Shown: piece by piece, positions 8,093-10,162 of the stretch
How positions within the stretch are numbered: the stretch's first letter is position 1
Layout: every line of letters begins with the position of its first letter
NCBI GenBank assembly: GCA_964017145.1
Contig: CAXHKQ010000014.1
Coordinates: forward strand, 1 to 10,162
Origin: Agrocybe praecox
Taxonomy: Eukaryota > Basidiomycota > Agaricomycetes > Agaricales > Agrocybaceae
Direction: 5' to 3'
DNA length: 10,162 nucleotides
Program-made: the position numbers and the translations under genes
The notes under the pieces: generated by a model
Database searches by the model: none
What the model was told of the DNA's origin: nothing
The model's input: only the letters and a program-made list of their open reading frames with translations

Positions 8093-8293
8093 TTAATGCG
8101 CCAATAGCTGGTCCTTACCTAATCCTATTATTATCTGGCCCGAAGAATTTCGTTGCGCCTTCAATGTAATCTTTGAAAAATCAATTGAGCAGCGAATTGT
8201 CTTAGAAATCAGACTGGCTTTTCCCATCAGTTTTCAAAACTAGCGTCTACTTTTCCTCAATTCCAATCTATTCGAAAATTCAATCATACACAG

Positions 8294-8657
8294 GTCTCAG
8301 GCCAATGCCAACGTGGGCCGAACGACTACCGTCGAAATGTCTCCAGTGGGTCGACCTCGAGCCCTGACCGTGCAGCACTCACCAACTCTGGGCACCGCTG
8401 CCGCAGCCGCCGCTGCAGCTGCGGCCGCCACCGCCTCTGGAGCGGTTAATGGCCCGTGGGATATCCTGAGCATTTGCCCGTCGGCGCATTCGCGAAAGGA
8501 TTCGGGAATACGGAGCAATAGCCGACGGTCGAGTATACAGCAGCAGATCTGTGCGGCTGCGCAGGCACAGCAGCAGGTGCATCAGGTGCACCAGCAGCAG
8601 CGGCAGCAGCGGGTCAGCGGGTACTTTACGAGTTCGGAGTCGAGTTTGGGAACAGCG
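8294..8657 (+). CDS. Ac13E: ADCY9-type adenylyl cyclase, exon D: C1b with polyAla, phosphomotif and Gln-rich tract
   Basis: 364-bp internal exon from CACAG|G to AGCG|GTGAGT, phase 0 at its end. The start is set at 8294 because the previous exon ends AG and needs exactly one base. The alternative AG at 8299-8300 gives the wrong frame. Joined, it reads RSQANANVGRTTTVEMSP, RPRALTVQHSPTLG, a run of 11 alanines (8397-8429, mixed codons), WDILSICPSAHSRKDSGIRS, NSRRSSIQQQ, then a Gln/His-rich tract (8538-8610) and SGYFTSSESSLGTA. It belongs to the C1b linker. DSGIRS (8499-8516) fits the beta-TrCP phosphodegron pattern, and RRSS (8523-8534) fits a basophilic kinase site. Mixed codons in the homopolymer tracts argue for a maintained protein feature over recent slippage. 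Confidence 0.87.
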
Positions 8658-9071
8658 GTGAGTCGGCGGTTGGTATGGAGTTTAATAGAATTAACCAGTT
8701 TCCATTTCCTGGGCTAAAATCATTGAAACTACCAGATATTCGTTTGTCCCTATTACACGTTATTGTTTTTGAATATTTTTTTCCTGGTCAGATTTGGATG
8801 GTGTGTTGTAATCATTCATTTTCGACTATGTTATGATTTCACTTGAAATTTTCATCGAAATCGGACCTCGGTTTTGTTACTAAAGAATTTCTAAATTTCT
8901 TTTGAAGAATGCTTGGTCTGCCTAGCGTCAACAAGCGATAACGACTAGATAAATAAAAATCAAAACACGCCGAATACAATTTGTATGTATTGGAGAAAGA
9001 CTAATCTATAATATTAATTTTGTTCCATGTAGATATCTCTATCAGGCTCTCTCAGGCTCTCAGAAAGTTCA

Positions 9072-9089
9072 TGGTCGATTAATCGACCA
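9072..9089. repeat. Perfect 18-bp palindrome
   Basis: TGGTCGATTAATCGACCA equals its own reverse complement. It lies in the intron just upstream of mariner copy B. It may be a binding site, a transposon footprint or chance; nothing favours one. Confidence 0.5.
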
Positions 9090-9289
9090 GTCGCCAGAAA
9101 TGAGTCAATGTACTGAATTGTGCTTCCACAAATCACTCACAACATAACAAGTGCGGCAGATTAAAAAAACGCGTAACTTAGAAATTCAATAACTCAGGAC
9201 AGCAATCAGTACAGCAATCTTGAAAAATAGAACGGTATATGAAAGAAGGTTTATTATATTTCAATAAATCGAATAAATAACAATTATTT

Positions 9290-9480
9290 GACTTTGACGA
9301 AGCCACTTTCTTGTAGACTCTATGACCATTTTTTGCGGCTGCGATCCATCGTTTTATTAAATCATCGATGTCCTTGGCTTTCAACTTCGTCAACTCGTCA
9401 TCTTCAATTCCCTTTTAAATAGGGCCCAATATCGCTCTATTGGCCGATGCTCTGAACAATTCGGTGGGTTAGCCTCCCAG
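9290..9480 (-). pseudogene. Transposase C-terminal remnant in mariner copy B
   Basis: The minus strand reads TFVPWEANPPNCSEHRPIER and then YWALFKRELK, the C-terminal catalytic signature of DD37E mariner-like transposases. The catalytic Glu of RPIE is kept (9435-9437). A single-base frameshift near 9400-9405 moves the frame, after which DDELTKLKAKDIDDLIKRW and IAAAKNGHRVYKK continue as the usual basic C-terminal tail. The preceding WPDLAS block lies on the other side of the SINE at about 9815-9835, with a stop after it. So the gene is broken by a SINE, a stop and a frameshift. This copy keeps the C-terminus better than copy A. Confidence 0.85.
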
Positions 9481-9512
9481 GGTACGAATGTGCTGTTATT
9501 ATCATAATAATG

Positions 9513-9780
9513 ATAATATCGTCTGAGTGGCGTAGGGGTAGAATACTTGTCACACGATCGGAAGATCCTGGTTCGAATCCCGGTATAAGTGCAAGTTTTT
9601 TCTTCTAACGATGATCCAAAGGAAGGATGTTAAATGTTGCCTAGGGTTACTCTTTGGATCGTTGTGCTAATCACATGGCATCTTTAAACCCGAAACCGAT
9701 TATGAAGCCCTGCTACTTTTCAAATACAAGGAGAGCATGGAAGGGAGGCCAAGACCTGTAATGGGTTGTAGTGCCACAAA
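9513..9780 (+). mobile_element. tRNA-derived SINE, copy 2, nested in mariner copy B
   Basis: An A box, TGGCGTAGGGGT (9528-9539), and a perfect B box, GGTTCGAATCC (9570-9580), lie 30 bp apart, the normal spacing of a tRNA-type polymerase III promoter. The T-arm-like CCTGG/CCCGG pairing is partly kept. The body matches copy 1, with one tail unit. The element splits the transposase remnant of copy B between the WPD and FVP blocks, so it inserted after copy B was in place. The flanks are rich in TTATTA/TAATAA, so the exact target duplication is ambiguous; the end is placed near the GTGCCACAAAA. Confidence 0.85.
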
Positions 9781-9973
9781 ATTAGTATTTTTATTAACCA
9801 ATCGTAGAAGAGCTATGATTTCATGACGCTAAATCTGGCCATACAAACTAGACATCATGAGTTGTCGAATAAATGGTCGGTGCCTTTTCTAGAGGCACTC
9901 CTTGACATATATATATTTCGGTTTCATCGTTCAACAAGTGATGAACGATATGCTAAAATCGATATGCGAATAA

Positions 9974-9999
9974 GATAATATCGTCTGAGTGGCGTAGGG
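9974..9999 (+). mobile_element. 26-nt fragment of the SINE 5' head
   Basis: These 26 bases are identical to 9512-9537, the start of SINE copy 2 through most of its A box, and then stop abruptly at an A-run. At the same place mariner copy A has unrelated sequence (around 4442-4470). It is therefore an added or replaced patch in copy B and not an ancestral part of the element. Confidence 0.8.
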
Positions 10000-10162
10000 A
10001 AAAAATTAACAAACATTCGTATGGCTTGTTAGACACGACTTCAGCATACGGGCGCTCTTTCTAGCCATTAGTTTCTTCATTGCGTCTCTGTTCAGCATTT
10101 TATACACTTTATAGCACCATAGGCTAGCCGTAGATATTTTTCAACCGCCAACATCGGATTCA

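Larger units (their letters stand above)
6245..8293 (+). other. Intron between exons C and D, with two MITE-like elements
   Basis: 2049-bp GT-AG intron in phase 2. The donor is GTGAGA at 6245; the acceptor is TCATACACAG, ending at 8293. It contains a 438-bp inverted-repeat element, a pair of diverged direct repeats and a TTAA-flanked element that ends about 200 bp before exon D. The stretch 6245-6503 and the ends 6942-7176 and 8097-8293 show no recognisable feature, and no convincing ORF exists here. Confidence 0.88.
8658..10162 (+). other. Intron (5' part) after exon D, running off the window
   Basis: It starts with a consensus donor, GTGAGT, in phase 0, and no acceptor with a credible next cyclase exon is seen before the window ends. 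The stretch 8658-9146 is AT-rich and holds only a two-copy TCAGGCTCTC micro-repeat (about 9043-9062) and an 18-bp palindrome. From about 9147 it is filled by a second mariner-type element with a nested SINE. Exons for the second membrane block and the C2 domain must lie further downstream. Confidence 0.8.
9147..10162 (-). mobile_element. Tc1/mariner-superfamily element (DD37E type), copy B, cut by window end
   Basis: After TA at 9145-9146 the sequence reads ACAAGTGCGGCAG, a diverged version of the copy A terminus (AGGAGTGCGGCAG). The same order of blocks then follows: AGCAATCTT, the transposase C-terminus on the minus strand, CCAATCGTAGAAGA, AGAGGCACTCCTTGA, TTTCGGTT and TGATGAACGATATGCTAAAAT. 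It is therefore the same family and orientation as copy A but an independent insertion. The other end is beyond the window. It is enlarged by a nested SINE and a short SINE-head fragment. Confidence 0.85.

Noticed and set aside
9513..9590. Functional tRNA gene
   Set aside because: The A and B boxes are present, but acceptor and anticodon stems do not pair properly and the sequence continues into a body shared with the copy at 3463, so it is a SINE head.

Overview
The window is eukaryotic and most likely from an insect. It holds the middle part of one plus-strand gene for a membrane adenylyl cyclase of the ADCY9 type, whose Drosophila counterpart is Ac13E. The signs are GC-rich, intron-split exons with clean GT-AG junctions, AT-rich introns, opa/alanine/histidine-rich tracts in the protein, a tRNA-derived SINE and mariner-type elements. 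The transposons look like those of Diptera, perhaps a mosquito, but that placement is an inference. No prokaryotic feature, CRISPR array or stand-alone RNA gene is visible.

Gene layout: four consecutive internal exons are readable at 735-1919, 2184-2284, 5155-6244 and 8294-8657. Their splice phases agree throughout (c / aa+a / g+gc / ag+g / phase 0), giving 913 complete codons with no stop. Exon A carries the first membrane block of about six helices, the signalling helix and nearly all of the C1a catalytic domain with both metal-binding aspartates. Exon B and the start of exon C finish C1a. The rest of exon C and exon D encode an unusually long, low-complexity C1b region of roughly 480 residues. 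The N-terminus lies before the window. The second membrane block and C2, which is needed to complete the active site, lie beyond its end. 'Residue n' below counts from the first complete codon, at 736.

The introns hold the mobile DNA. Intron 2285-5154 contains a fold-back repeat (3071-3312), a tRNA-derived SINE with a duplicated tail (about 3463-3795) and a dead DD37E-type mariner relative with perfect 34-bp inverted ends and a TA duplication (3881-5050). Intron 6245-8293 contains a 438-bp inverted-repeat MITE (6504-6941), a pair of diverged direct repeats (7177-7478) and a 568-bp TTAA-flanked MITE (7525-8092). The intron after 8657 contains a second copy of the mariner relative (from about 9147 to beyond the window). 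A second SINE is nested in it, along with a separate 26-nt fragment of the SINE head.

I do not see a wholly new multi-gene system. The most interesting points are a canonical DSGxxS phosphodegron-like motif beside a PKA-type site in C1b, basic amphipathic motifs in C1b, and the layered transposon history of the introns.
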